From: a bacterium
Lineage (GTDB): Bacteria > CG2-30-53-67 > CG2-30-70-394
DNA: 54,316 nucleotides
Assembly: GCA_024278555.1 (NCBI GenBank)
Contig: JAJRSX010000203.1
Span: 1-54,316, forward strand
Direction: 5' to 3'
The first letter of the stretch is position 1; every line of letters begins with the position of its first letter. The translations under genes were made by a program, and so were the position numbers. This document shows positions 26,403-35,407 of this stretch, piece after piece. The notes below the pieces were generated by a model. It was given only the letters and a program-made list of their open reading frames with translations, was not told the origin of the DNA and searched no databases.

Positions 26403-26732
26403 GGGGGGGGCTCGCTTCGCTCGCGCGGGGGTAGCGAACAGCTTTCAACTCTCAGAGGATCAGCGGAAACAAGATGGGGTTACCAGACCGTAGGGTCGGC
26501 TTCAGCCGACCGACGCCGTCATCTCAAGAAATGCCGATTGCTCCTAGCTCATGACCGACGATGGGCAATCGGAAAGAGGGCAAGATTCCGGGGGGAGGGG
26601 ATACCACCAACAGGGTCGAGGGAGTCACGAGGTGATCACGGTGCGAGCCTGGAGGGCGATTTCACCACAGAGACACAGAGGGCACGGAGAACTGCAAAGG
26701 AGAGGTGCGTTCCTCCTCTTGGGCCTCGCGAC
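26403..26732 (-). repeat. Dispersed palindromic repeat, prophage-interrupted copy, left half
   Basis: 26454-26732 is the reverse complement of 14500-14780, about 90% identical by eye. It includes the GAGGATCAGCGGAAA end, the palindrome GTCGGCTTCAGCCGAC (26499-26514) and the CACAGAGACACAGAGGGCAC arm (26667). The match stops exactly at the prophage edge and resumes at 50106. No gene is seen here. Confidence 0.85.
26728..26732 (+). repeat. Target-site duplication GCGAC, left copy
   Basis: GCGAC immediately precedes the prophage TG terminus and recurs immediately after its CA terminus. The empty repeat has GCAAC once at this place. Confidence 0.85.
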
Positions 26733-26785
26733 TGTAAGCGGCCAAGAAGTTTGCGAAGTTTGGACGGAAAGTTTGCGACAGGGTG
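26733..26785. other. Prophage terminus at the tail-gene end, with transposase-binding-like repeats
   Basis: The first 53 bp hold TTTGCGAAG (26752) and AAGTTTGCGAC (26770), two copies of a TTTGCGA motif about 18 bp apart. Repeated short sites inside the ends are usual for Mu-family transposase binding. gpD stops 57 bp from the edge, so almost nothing follows the tail genes. Confidence 0.6.
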
Positions 26786-26789
26786 GGGA

Positions 26790-27782
26790 TCAGGGTCGGG
26801 CATCGGCGGCGAGGGTGGTGGTGTAGCCAGAGGAGGTGATTTTGTGGGTGGCGGTGCGGGTCGTCCAGGGGCCGTCGAGACCGTCGCGGAACCCTGTGAG
26901 ATTGAGCGGGGTCTCGGCGAGGATCGTGGGGTCGCCCGGCAAAGTCAGTTCCAGCTCGCCGGCGCCGCGGGTGAGCTGGTCCAGTTTGGACCGTGCGGCC
27001 GCGAGGGCCTGGGCTGCGTCAGGATAGAGGTGGGTGAGCCGGTAAATGGGCTCGCCTTTACCGGCGGTTTTAGAGCGAGTCAACGCCGCTTGAAGATCCC
27101 GCCACTGGGCGATGACCTGCCGGAACTTGCCGCGCTTGGTGAGGGTGCCACGCCATGAGGTGACGTCCGCGGGCCGCAGCGTCACCGGCGCGATGGTCTG
27201 CCCCGAGACACTCCCCGACCGCCCCCTAGGGGTGAAGATGAGGTGCCCACCCGCTGGTTTGGCGACTGCCCCATATTGGGTCCCGAGGCGGGTGAGCAGG
27301 TTCATGTCGGACTCGTCGACCTGGTCGAGATGGGGAATCGGCACGCCGTCGTAGTCGATCGCCACGGATGGCTGATATCCATGTTCGGCGGCGATGCTGC
27401 GCACCAGGTCGCCAAGGGTGGTTTGGTGCCAGGCGCGGGTCTTTTGGGTCTGGAGGGTGGTGAAGTGGAGCGAGGGGTCAAAGGCGGCGGCGCGGGCACG
27501 GATCGTGAGGGCGGCGGGCGGCCCCTCGATCTCCAGCTCGTCGACGACATAGATGCCCATCTGTTGGAGCTTACCCGCATATCCGATCGAGACCTCCAGC
27601 TCGGCCCCGGTACGGGGGAGCGCAATGCCGCCCCCGGTCTCGCGCCGGCGGTCGTCGATGCGGATGGTGAGCCGATCGTTTTGCCGCCCCGCCTCGTCCA
27701 CCACCGTCAGGGACAGCAGATGCGTGCGGATCACCTCGGTGATGACCTGGGCGTCGGCGACGATGCGGAAGGCGGGGGGCAT
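26790..27782 (-). CDS. D: Phage late-control / tail protein D (P2 gpD family)
   Basis: The 330-residue protein starts MPPAFRIVADAQ. GpD-family proteins form the hub that joins the baseplate spike to the tail tube. Visible features are an N-terminal barrel (DRLTIRIDDRR, ELEVSIGYAG), VDESDMNLLTRLGTQYGAVAKPAGG, a hallmark of the P2 gpD/Mu gp44 fold, and HKITSSGYTTTLAAD at the end. It is the last gene of the late operon. The frame is open further upstream, but only antisense to gpX. Confidence 0.9.
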   Translation of the reverse strand: MPPAFRIVADAQVITEVIRTHLLSLTVVDEAGRQNDRLTIRIDDRRRETGGGIALPRTGAELEVSIGYAGKLQQMGIYVVDELEIEGPPAALTIRARAAAFDPSLHFTTLQTQKTRAWHQTTLGDLVRSIAAEHGYQPSVAIDYDGVPIPHLDQVDESDMNLLTRLGTQYGAVAKPAGGHLIFTPRGRSGSVSGQTIAPVTLRPADVTSWRGTLTKRGKFRQVIAQWRDLQAALTRSKTAGKGEPIYRLTHLYPDAAQALAAARSKLDQLTRGAGELELTLPGDPTILAETPLNLTGFRDGLDGPWTTRTATHKITSSGYTTTLAADARP

Positions 27783-27786
27783 GGCG

Positions 27787-27996
27787 TCAGTCCCACAGGT
27801 GTACCACGCAGGTGGTGTCCGCCGTGTCCGGTAGATCCGGCAGCTCGATGAGTAACCCCGCGGGTAGCTCCGGACCGAGCTCCGCGAGGTGGGGGTTGGA
27901 GTCGAGGACATCCACGATGGCCGACTCGTGTCCGTAGTGGCGCCAGCAGATGCGGTCGAGCACATCCCCCGCGAGGGTGCGGTAGTGGACGCTCAC
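27787..27996 (-). CDS. X: Phage tail protein X (LysM-like)
   Basis: The 69-residue protein with GTG start begins VSVHYRTLAGDVLDRICWRHYG and has the LysM-like NPHLAELGPELPAGLLIELP of the P2 gpX family. The GTG overlaps the gpU stop (GTGA), giving translational coupling. Confidence 0.85.
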   Translation of the reverse strand: MSVHYRTLAGDVLDRICWRHYGHESAIVDVLDSNPHLAELGPELPAGLLIELPDLPDTADTTCVVHLWD

Positions 27997-28400
27997 GCCC
28001 CGTCCTCCCCGTAGTAGGCGAGGGCGAGACGGAAGGCGACCTTGCGTGGCGCCCCACCGGGCAGGTGCGCGGATTGGGTCTCCTCGATGCGCTCGATGAC
28101 CCACCGGCCGAGCACCGTGCCCTTTCGCGCGTCGGCTGAGGCGACCAGCATCAGGGGGGCACCCTTCCCCGCCTCGGTGCGCATGGTATCGAGCTGACCG
28201 AGGCCACCTCGATAGTGGGGGTAAATGATGCCATCTAGCTCGACAGTCTGGTTACCAGGGCCAACGTATTGGCGGGCCGGCTCCCGTCCGATCCGGTCTT
28301 GGGCCGGCCACCGGTACTCGTTTACCCGGCGCAGCGTCTGGTAGGCGGCGGTGTCGACAGAGAAGCGGTAACCACCGAGGGCGAGCATCACCTCAGCCAT
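27993..28400 (-). CDS. U: Phage tail protein U (P2 gpU family)
   Basis: The 135-residue protein has MLALGGYRFSVDTAAYQTL and YRWPAQDRIGREPARQYVGP, then GKGAPLMLVASADARKGTVLGRWVIERI, a clear gpU pattern. GpU is the tail terminator in P2-like phages. It overlaps the tape-measure gene by 8 bp. Confidence 0.9.
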   Translation of the reverse strand: MAEVMLALGGYRFSVDTAAYQTLRRVNEYRWPAQDRIGREPARQYVGPGNQTVELDGIIYPHYRGGLGQLDTMRTEAGKGAPLMLVASADARKGTVLGRWVIERIEETQSAHLPGGAPRKVAFRLALAYYGEDGA

Positions 28401-30762
28401 CGCCGAGCCCCTCGTGTTGGCGGGCCATCAGGCGGGCGACTTCCTCCGCCAAGGCGTGCACGTCCTGCCCGGGGCGTGCGGTGATGTGGAAGGTGTTGGT
28501 CTGGTGGTAGGTGATGGTGTGTCCCGCGGGGGCGGGCTCCGGAGGGCGGGGCGGCGCGGCAGAGGGCGACGCTCCGGCCGCGAGATCGGAGGGGACTTGC
28601 GCCACCGGCGTCGCCGGCCGTACCACGGGAGGGGGCACCGCCACCGGCGCCGCCGGCCGTACCCGTGGGGTGGCCGGCGGCGGCGGGACCGGCGCGGCCG
28701 GTGGGAGTGCAGCCTGACCGGGGAGTGGGGCCGTGGCGATGACGGCGCCGAGGGTGGCGGCGGCCGCGGTTTGCTGGAAACGGTGGGTCACGGTTTTGCC
28801 ACCACCGCCACCGAACCACTTCGCCACCGCCGCAAACGGCGCGGAGATCTTCTCCCACATGCCCCCGACCCAGCCGGCAAACTTCGCCCATACCGCCTTG
28901 ATCGGCTCCCAGATGCGCAACAGGAATCCCTTCACCTTGGACCAGTTGGCGATGATCAGCCCGGCCCCGAGGGCGATCACGGCGATCGCCGCGCCGATCG
29001 GGTTGGCGGCGATCGCCACTCCCAGCATACGCAGGCCGGCGACCACAGCCGGGATGGCGCCGCGCGCCAGCCCCAGCAAGGTCCCGCCGAAGGACTTGAG
29101 CCCGCCGCCGATGGCCAGGGCGCGGGTCCGCACCGCGGTGATCAAGGCCACCGCATTGAAGCCGCTCATCCGTTCGGTCGTCCAAGTAATCATCCGCCCT
29201 ACACCTGCCGCGGTGTTCCCGGCCATGGTCCACGCATCGGAGAACAGCGTCCCGACGTACTTGCTCACCATGGCGGCGGCGGTGAATCCGGCAAACCCCA
29301 GGGTCGCGCCTCCCAGCACCATGCCGAGGGCGGGGACCTTTGCCACGGCGATTCCCACCCACCGGGCGACCGCAGCGATGGGGGTGAGGACGGCGTTCAG
29401 GGCTGGCACCAAGGTGCCGGCGAGGAGGTTACCGACGATCTTCAGATTTTGGCCGAGCGTTCGGAGCCGGCCTCCGGTGGAGGCCAGAAAGTCCTGATAG
29501 GCGGTGTCCACCACGCCACGGGAGCCGTCGGCCACCGCCCGATAGCCCTCCGTCAACCCCGCCATATTGCCCAGCAGCAGGGCCACGGCGCTGCCCTCGT
29601 CGCCGAACGCCTTTTGCAGGGCGGCGGCACGAGCATCCACGTCGGTGCCATAGGCGGCGTCGAGGGCCTCTTTCAGATGGCCGAGGGTGCCCACCAGGTC
29701 CATCTCCCCGGCGGCGTTGCGCTCGATGGTGAAGCCGAACTGCTGCGACGCCCGACCCAACTGGCGCAGGACGGCGTTGAAGGCGGTGCCGGCGCGGCCG
29801 CCCATCAGACCGGCGGTGTTGAAGCTGCCCAAGGTGGCGGCGGTCTGTTCGAGCGAGACCTTGTACTTGATCGCCGCCGCCGCCCCCTCCTTGAACGACT
29901 CGCCGAGCTGGCCAAAGTCGCGAATCTGGAACTTGAATTGGGTCTTGGTGAGGACGTCGCCGATACGCGCCAGCTTGTCGGTGGCGGTGCCGGCGATCGC
30001 CGCCCCCAGGTTATTGAAGACCACCCCCACCACTTCGCCTACCTGGGCGGCCGAGCCCTGGGTGACGGTGGCCACCTTGTGGACAATCTCGGTGCCGAGG
30101 CGTGCGGTGGCTGCATCCAGGCCGGCGGAGTCCAGGGCGTACTCAATATTGAGCACCTCGACCTCCGAGGCGAGCGAATCGCGGGCGAAGTCGAGGGCGT
30201 GGCGGCGGGAGGCTTTTAGCGCCGCGGCGGTATCCTTGGCATTGATCACCGTGCGGAGACGCACCTGCGCATCCTGCACCTCGATGGCGCCGCCGAAGAT
30301 GCGGCTCGCCGCGTAGGCCGCCCCGAGGGTGCCGATCGCCTTGGCGTGCAGCTCGCTACGGACCTGGGCGTTGCGCTCGCGGGTCGCCACCCGCGCCAGC
30401 GATGCCTCGGCGCGGGTGGCGGAGCGCTCCAGCCGGCGATGCTGGCGCACCACGTCGCCAATGGAGACCCCGTAGGCCCGGGCCGCCTGCTTGGCGTCCC
30501 GGTAGCGACGCTCCACCTCCGCAATCCCCGCGTTCAGGCGGGAGGACGAGCGGCCGAGGGTGGCCTGTTTCGCCTTGAGCCCCTCCAGGGTTGACCTATA
30601 CTTGATGACGTCGGCGGCCAGGGTGGCGCCGAGGCGGTGGCGCTTGGCCGTCTCCCCGATCTTGACGATCCGCTGTTCGGTGGAGCGGAACGCCTTCCCC
30701 AGGGTCTCGGAGACCGCGCCGCCGATGACGATCGAGAGTGCGAGGGACTTACCGAAGGGCAT
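28393..30762 (-). CDS. T: Tail tape-measure protein (P2 gpT family)
   Basis: The 789-residue protein sets tail length. It has an N-terminal coiled coil (residues 20-160), a TP901-like core with FNTAGLMGGRAGTAFNAVLRQLGRA, hydrophobic helices between about 440 and 640, and a proline/alanine-rich tail before HTITYHQTNTFHITARPGQD. The length is normal, and no frameshift or stop interrupts it. Confidence 0.92.
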   Translation of the reverse strand: MPFGKSLALSIVIGGAVSETLGKAFRSTEQRIVKIGETAKRHRLGATLAADVIKYRSTLEGLKAKQATLGRSSSRLNAGIAEVERRYRDAKQAARAYGVSIGDVVRQHRRLERSATRAEASLARVATRERNAQVRSELHAKAIGTLGAAYAASRIFGGAIEVQDAQVRLRTVINAKDTAAALKASRRHALDFARDSLASEVEVLNIEYALDSAGLDAATARLGTEIVHKVATVTQGSAAQVGEVVGVVFNNLGAAIAGTATDKLARIGDVLTKTQFKFQIRDFGQLGESFKEGAAAAIKYKVSLEQTAATLGSFNTAGLMGGRAGTAFNAVLRQLGRASQQFGFTIERNAAGEMDLVGTLGHLKEALDAAYGTDVDARAAALQKAFGDEGSAVALLLGNMAGLTEGYRAVADGSRGVVDTAYQDFLASTGGRLRTLGQNLKIVGNLLAGTLVPALNAVLTPIAAVARWVGIAVAKVPALGMVLGGATLGFAGFTAAAMVSKYVGTLFSDAWTMAGNTAAGVGRMITWTTERMSGFNAVALITAVRTRALAIGGGLKSFGGTLLGLARGAIPAVVAGLRMLGVAIAANPIGAAIAVIALGAGLIIANWSKVKGFLLRIWEPIKAVWAKFAGWVGGMWEKISAPFAAVAKWFGGGGGKTVTHRFQQTAAAATLGAVIATAPLPGQAALPPAAPVPPPPATPRVRPAAPVAVPPPVVRPATPVAQVPSDLAAGASPSAAPPRPPEPAPAGHTITYHQTNTFHITARPGQDVHALAEEVARLMARQHEGLGDG

Positions 30763-30982
30763 GATGGCTCAGACGGCGATCGCGGTGGTGCTCGGCTCGT
30801 TGGCGGCCGTGTGGGTGGTGTTGCTCGACCCCGCCGTGGCCGACGGTCTCTCCCAGGTCCAAACATGTCTCGCCGGCCTGTTCCTCGGCGCGCTGTGTAC
30901 CCTCATCATGCGACCGGTCGCCGGCCTTCTGGTTGCGCTCGGGGCAGGGCTGAGATCCATTGCATCAGCTCCTCGCCGGTGA
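30761..30982 (+). CDS. Doubtful antisense ORF with two hydrophobic segments
   Basis: A 73-residue frame starts MMAQTAIAVVLGS, with two membrane-like segments and a basic tail. It starts across the tape-measure start and runs antisense into E'. A small holin or antiholin would look like this, but all neighbours read leftward and no Shine-Dalgarno sequence is visible. Chance is the more likely explanation. Confidence 0.15.
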   Translation: MMAQTAIAVVLGSLAAVWVVLLDPAVADGLSQVQTCLAGLFLGALCTLIMRPVAGLLVALGAGLRSIASAPRR

Positions 30983-31312
30983 GCTCCAGCAGCTCGGTCA
31001 GCCCCCACCCGGTGTGCTGAGCGAGGAGGATGCAGGCGCGTCGGGCGTCCTCGGCCCGGAGGACAAAAAAGAGGCGTACACCTTCTGGAGGCGCAGGTAG
31101 TCCACCAGGTCGAGGGCCTCGATCACCGCCGGCGCCACCTCCGCCAGGTTGGCGAACAGGGTGACCTCTTGCGCGGCCGACGATGCGGAACCCTTTTCGG
31201 CGGCGAGCATGTCCCGCACCTTGGGGCGACGCAGGGTGATGTGGTCGGTCGCCACCCCCTCCACCGTCACCGGGTAGGTCAGCTTCACGGTCGTGTCATC
31301 GATATTCCTCAC
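30906..31312 (-). CDS. E': Tail assembly chaperone, extended form E+E' made by -1 frameshift
   Basis: Translation starts as gpE, slips by -1 on TTTTTTG at 31070-31064 after Leu83, and continues 52 residues in the -1 frame (VLRAEDARRACILLAQ, then WGLTELLELTGEELMQWISA), giving 135 residues. P2 makes 91 and 142 residue products at the same heptamer in the same place. The extended form is thought to cap the tape-measure protein during assembly, and the T gene is next. The join is predicted from sequence only. Confidence 0.8.
30998..31312 (-). CDS. E: Phage tail assembly chaperone gpE
   Basis: The 104-residue protein starts MRNIDDTTVKLTYPVTVEGV. The strand-rich N-terminus with ITLRRPKVRDMLAAEK and the helical LVDYLRLQKVYASFL fit the P2 gpE/Mu gp41 tail chaperone family. 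The ATG overlaps the previous stop (ATGA). The last 21 residues after the slippery site are low-complexity, as expected of the non-shifted form. Confidence 0.85.
   Translation of the reverse strand: MRNIDDTTVKLTYPVTVEGVATDHITLRRPKVRDMLAAEKGSASSAAQEVTLFANLAEVAPAVIEALDLVDYLRLQKVYASFLSSGPRTPDAPASSSLSTPGGG
31064..31070 (-). promoter_or_regulatory. Programmed -1 ribosomal frameshift heptamer TTTTTTG
   Basis: In the zero frame the codons are TCT TTT TTG, giving the X-XXY-YYZ pattern T-TTT-TTG. It is the heptamer established for the P2 FETUD operon, at the equivalent position. Confidence 0.75.
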
Positions 31313-31530
31313 GCGGTCGCCCCCTTCTTGGCCGGCGCCGCGCCCTTGGCCGGGGTGGTGGCGGGCTTCGCCGCCGTTACCGGCTCGATGAAGCCGCCGG
31401 CGCGGAGGTAGCGTGCCTGCCGGTCGGTCATCTCCACCACCTCCCCCGCCGCGAACGAGCGGTGGTCATGAATCAGGGGCGTGCAGACGGTGTATCGCCG
31501 GGTCGCCGGCGCTTTCTTGGGGGTGGCCAT
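31309..31530 (-). CDS. Small phage protein between tail tube and gpE
   Basis: The 73-residue basic protein has a compact core YTVCTPLIHDHRSFAAGEVV...RQARYLRAGGFIEPV followed by a lysine/alanine/proline tail. The core resembles small phage proteins of the DUF7210 type; the role is unknown. Its stop overlaps the gpE start. Confidence 0.7.
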   Translation of the reverse strand: MATPKKAPATRRYTVCTPLIHDHRSFAAGEVVEMTDRQARYLRAGGFIEPVTAAKPATTPAKGAAPAKKGATA

Positions 31531-31581
31531 GGACTTGATCTCCAGAGGGGGGGGTGGGAGGTCGATGGGGTGAGCGGGGGC

Positions 31582-32085
31582 TCAGATGCCCAACGCGGCG
31601 CGGGTAGAGGCGAGGCGGTCGACGCCGTCGATCATGCGGACCATGTTCTCCACGTCGATCTCGTGGACCACGCGGCCGCCGTGGGTCAGCTTGTAGTAGC
31701 GCACCGCCACCGTCCCCTTCAGCTTCGCCAGGTCGCCCGCCTTCCACGTGCCGGGGTCCAGCTCGGTGAGGCTCCCGGAGAGGTTCACCACCACCGGGGT
31801 GACGGTGCCGTCCTCGCTCTCCACCGCGCCGCGGAAGGTGAGAGGCACGAGGTTCCCCGGCGCCAGGCCGAAGCGGGCGAGCACCTCGGCATCGAAGGCG
31901 GTGAGGGTGAAGGTCGCCTCCATTTCCTCCATCCCCATGTCGATCTTCACCGGGGCATCCATGCCGCCGGCGCGGTAGTCCTCGGTCTTCACCGTCAGCT
32001 TCGGGGGGGTCAGATCCTCCACCCGGCCGGCGTAGCCGTAGCCATCGACGGACAGGGTGAGGTTCTTCAACAGGTCGGTAATCAT
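31582..32085 (-). CDS. FII: Phage major tail tube protein
   Basis: The 167-residue protein starts MITDLLKNLTLSVDGYGYAG and contains KIDMGMEEMEATFTL and VRYYKLTHGGRVVHEIDVEN, a diagnostic P2 FII ending. It polymerises into the inner tube of the contractile tail, and the sheath gene is immediately upstream. Confidence 0.93.
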   Translation of the reverse strand: MITDLLKNLTLSVDGYGYAGRVEDLTPPKLTVKTEDYRAGGMDAPVKIDMGMEEMEATFTLTAFDAEVLARFGLAPGNLVPLTFRGAVESEDGTVTPVVVNLSGSLTELDPGTWKAGDLAKLKGTVAVRYYKLTHGGRVVHEIDVENMVRMIDGVDRLASTRAALGI

Positions 32086-32143
32086 GGTTACGGTCTCCTT
32101 GATGGCGGGTGGTCCCCGCCGGTACGGCTGGCGGTCACTCCCC

Positions 32144-33325
32144 TTACGCCGGGAGGATCTCCTCGATGTAGTCGTTCACCAGGTGCGACTGGAAGGTGAT
32201 GTGCTCGGCCGGGTACGGCGGGGTGAAATCGAAGTCGAAGTAGACCTGACCCGCCTGGATGGCGGCGGCGGTGTTCAGATCCGGGTCGGCGTAGGCGGTT
32301 CCCCCGAGGATGGCGCCCTGGGCCACCAGGTGGCGGAGGTAGCCGTTGACCCCCTCCAGCACGTCGGCGATGTAGGTCTTGGTGATGTTGCGATCCACAG
32401 CCCACAGATGCGCCCGCAGGAGCGACTCGTTGATCATGTCGGCGGTGCGCCGCACCGACAGGTACATCCACTTGGGATCGACGGCCGACGTGCCGCGGTT
32501 GCCCCAGAGGCGGAAGCCGTCCTTCTGGATGATCGTGGCAACGTCGTTCTCGTTGAGGACGTTGGCCCGCGCGGTGGCATCGCCGAGTGTGAAGTCGACC
32601 GGCCGGGTAGTGCCGGTGATACCGTAGATCGGGCGGTTCGAGGGGCTCCACCAGAAGCCACGCTCCGCGTCCGACTTGGCGATCACCCCGGCCACCCGCG
32701 CCGATGGCGGCTCGGTGACCTCGCTGCTGGTGGCGGTGTCCCACACCCGCACCCACGGATCCACCAGATAGACGCGGGGGTTGGCGATGACGGCCTTGTA
32801 GCCGATGCCCGCTATATCGTTGATGTTGAGCCCGTCGGCGATGATCACCGCCCGCAGCCGATCGGCGATCGACTGCATCTCGCCGACCACGGGCGCCGCG
32901 TTGGTGAAGCCCGGAGCGATGAGGATCTTGGGGGCGACCCCGAGCACGCTCTCGGCCGCCGCCAGGGCATGAACGCCGGTATAGGCGCCGATGGCGGCAT
33001 CAACCCCGCCGATCACGTTGGTCTGGGTGGCGGCGGCGTCCACCCCCTCGGCCACGCGGACCACCACCACCAGGGCGCCGGCCTGATCGAAGATACCGTC
33101 CAGGGCCGCCGGCAGGGTGCCGAGGCCGGTGCCCACGGTGTCGAGCTTTGCCGCCTCGACCCGCGAGCCGGCCACCAGGACCGGGGTATCCAGTGGAAAG
33201 GCGGTGGCATCGGCGTCCGGCGCGGTACCGACGATGCCGATGACCGATGAGCGGACGGTCTGGATCGGCCGGGGGCCGGCGTCGATCTCGAGGACTTCTA
33301 CGCCGTGGAGGAAAGAGGCGGGCAT
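32144..33325 (-). CDS. FI: Phage tail sheath protein
   Basis: The 393-residue protein matches the P2 FI family: FLHGVEVLEIDAGPRPI, RSSVIGIVGTAPDAD, the C-terminal DGFRLWGNRGTSAVDPKWMY and YFDFDFTPPYPAEHITFQSH. It proves a contractile (myovirus) tail. The length equals that of P2 FI (about 396). Confidence 0.95.
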   Translation of the reverse strand: MPASFLHGVEVLEIDAGPRPIQTVRSSVIGIVGTAPDADATAFPLDTPVLVAGSRVEAAKLDTVGTGLGTLPAALDGIFDQAGALVVVVRVAEGVDAAATQTNVIGGVDAAIGAYTGVHALAAAESVLGVAPKILIAPGFTNAAPVVGEMQSIADRLRAVIIADGLNINDIAGIGYKAVIANPRVYLVDPWVRVWDTATSSEVTEPPSARVAGVIAKSDAERGFWWSPSNRPIYGITGTTRPVDFTLGDATARANVLNENDVATIIQKDGFRLWGNRGTSAVDPKWMYLSVRRTADMINESLLRAHLWAVDRNITKTYIADVLEGVNGYLRHLVAQGAILGGTAYADPDLNTAAAIQAGQVYFDFDFTPPYPAEHITFQSHLVNDYIEEILPA

Positions 33326-33349
33326 GGGGTGGTCTCCTGAAGGTGCGGG

Positions 33350-34702
33350 TTAGAGCCAATAGGTCCGGAGAAACAGGCTATGGGGAGCGATGAGATCCTC
33401 CAGTGCCCCGGCGAGGTTATAGAGGCGCAGCCGGACGCTCCGATCGGAAAGGGTCTCCGTCGTGACGATGAGCGGCTGGGTACCCTTGGGAACGGCGATG
33501 ACCTCCCGGTCTGCATGGTGGGCGGAGAAGCTCACATCGAACACGCCGACCGGCTCGCCTGCCGCGCGGGCGATCGTCGTGATCCCGTTGGACGGGGATT
33601 GCAGGATGCCGGCGTAGGTCATGCTCCCCCATTCCACGGCCGCGGCATGGTCGAGTTGATCCCCGGTGACGCTTGCGTCCGCCAAATGGTCGGCACGAAC
33701 AACGACATTGCCTTGCCGCTCATAGTAGGCGCGGACATCCGTGATGGGGGTACCGTCCAGCACCGAGGCGTCCAGGAACACACCGTAATCGCTCCCCGCC
33801 GATACAATGGCCACCGGCGTCGCCGTGGCCACTCCCCCGCTACCCTGGATGAACTCGATCGCCCGTGCCGCGCCGATGGATGCCTCGATCACCCGCTTGG
33901 CGATCGCGCCTATGGTGAAGTAGTTCGGGGCGACATAGGTCGCCGGCCCATACGACACCGGTGACAACACCGGCACCATCCCGTCTACCTGCACCCGAGA
34001 CAGCTCCACCTTGGCGATCGTGGAGCCGTCCAGCACATCGGCATCCAGATACACCTGCGTCTCCCCACCCGAGAAGAGCGTGGCGGACACCTCGGCGGTC
34101 CGGACCCCGGACGCCTGGGTAATCCGCACCATCCGACGCAGCTGGATCTGGCCGGTCACATCCCCGGCGATCAATAGGCGGCTGGGCAGATCGGAGATGG
34201 CGGAGAGACCGCTCTCCATCCACTGCGGGTCCATGGCCCCCAGGGCGCCATCCACATACGACCGCGAGGCCAACACGATCGCCGGATCGATCTGGAGGGT
34301 GACGGTGGAGGCGTTGCTCACCTGGAGGATGACCCGCAGGTAGAGGTCGGAGGCGGCGCCCTCGGCGAGCTGCGGTTTATAGGTCCCGGGCACCGAGCCG
34401 ATGGCGATCAGGTTGCCGCCGGTGTCGAAGACCCCCACCTCGCGGGCCGTCCAGCCGCCCACCGCCTGGGGGATGATCGCCTCGATGACGATCCAGTTGG
34501 GGTTGGCTGGATCGGTGGTGATCTGGTTGATCGGCGCCCGATAAACCTCGTGGACCAGGGCCGTGGCCGACTCGGCCGGGTTGACCGGCACGCCGCCGCC
34601 ATCCCCCACCGCCACCTCGGTCAGGTCGACGGTGGTGCCCAGGGCCTGGGCGTTGGCCAGGGCGGCGGCGCCGGTGGTGGTGAGGAGGGTGTAGTAGGAC
34701 AC
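33350..34702 (-). CDS. H: Phage tail fibre protein (P2 gpH-like)
   Basis: The 450-residue protein with GTG start begins VSYYTLLTTTGAAALANAQA, the conserved N-terminal attachment domain of P2-type fibres. AVGGWTAREVGVFDTGGNLI is the other hallmark. The rest is beta-strand-rich and probably trimeric. The frame is open 25 codons further upstream without a start near a Shine-Dalgarno sequence. No chaperone gene follows directly; the 180-residue gene at 39.1 kb may serve. Confidence 0.82.
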   Translation of the reverse strand: MSYYTLLTTTGAAALANAQALGTTVDLTEVAVGDGGGVPVNPAESATALVHEVYRAPINQITTDPANPNWIVIEAIIPQAVGGWTAREVGVFDTGGNLIAIGSVPGTYKPQLAEGAASDLYLRVILQVSNASTVTLQIDPAIVLASRSYVDGALGAMDPQWMESGLSAISDLPSRLLIAGDVTGQIQLRRMVRITQASGVRTAEVSATLFSGGETQVYLDADVLDGSTIAKVELSRVQVDGMVPVLSPVSYGPATYVAPNYFTIGAIAKRVIEASIGAARAIEFIQGSGGVATATPVAIVSAGSDYGVFLDASVLDGTPITDVRAYYERQGNVVVRADHLADASVTGDQLDHAAAVEWGSMTYAGILQSPSNGITTIARAAGEPVGVFDVSFSAHHADREVIAVPKGTQPLIVTTETLSDRSVRLRLYNLAGALEDLIAPHSLFLRTYWL

Positions 34703-34792
34703 GGTGATGGGGTCGGGAGGAAAGCGCGGTCTTGCTTGTTCTGTTCTACGCCCGCGCTCCGGAGCCGTGAGACTCAAGGGGTTGGGTTTTCG

Positions 34793-35404
34793 CTACAGCG
34801 GCCACACCGTCACCTCCTGGACGCCGTAGGCGCCGAACGCATAGACCGGGGTGGCGCCGCTGACCTCGATGTCGGCCGGCGACGGCGGGTAGACGGTGAG
34901 CTCCCAGCCGGTCGACGCCGTGGCGGCGATCTGCGGGGTGTCGCCGTAGGCGGCGAGGACCACGTTGATCTGGAAATGGGAGCGGACGTTCTTGGTGGCC
35001 TCCACCATCCGCGTCAGCGAATCGAAGAGCGCCGTGTCGATGCCGCGCGCGCTCACATCAAGCTCGACGTCGAAGGTGTACGGCGCGCCGCCGGTATCGA
35101 ACCACTCGGCCACGCGGGCATCGAGACCGAGGGCGGCGAAGACCCCGATCAGCCCGCCCACCGTCCCCTTCCGGCGGTGGACGGCGAGCGACGCCGCCAC
35201 CACCGATCGCTGCTCGGTCTCGGACCACGCCGGGTCCCACTCATCGACGGAAAGCGCCCAGGCCAGCCAGGGCAGGACGGCGGCCGGGCACGCCGCCGGA
35301 TCCCACAGATCCCCCACCGGCACCGCCACCTCCCCCAGCCGGGCGGTGGCGTCTTCGAGCGCCCGTTCGGAGGCGGCGGCAGAGGGGGGCAGCAGCGACG
35401 CCAT
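34793..35404 (-). CDS. I: Phage tail / baseplate protein I
   Basis: The 203-residue P2 gpI family protein has LWDPAACPAAVLPWLAWALSVDEWDPAWSE, a very characteristic block, then VHRRKGTVGGLIGVFAALGL. It is a baseplate component upstream of the fibre gene. Confidence 0.92.
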   Translation of the reverse strand: MASLLPPSAAASERALEDATARLGEVAVPVGDLWDPAACPAAVLPWLAWALSVDEWDPAWSETEQRSVVAASLAVHRRKGTVGGLIGVFAALGLDARVAEWFDTGGAPYTFDVELDVSARGIDTALFDSLTRMVEATKNVRSHFQINVVLAAYGDTPQIAATASTGWELTVYPPSPADIEVSGATPVYAFGAYGVQEVTVWPL

Positions 35405-35407
35405 CGG

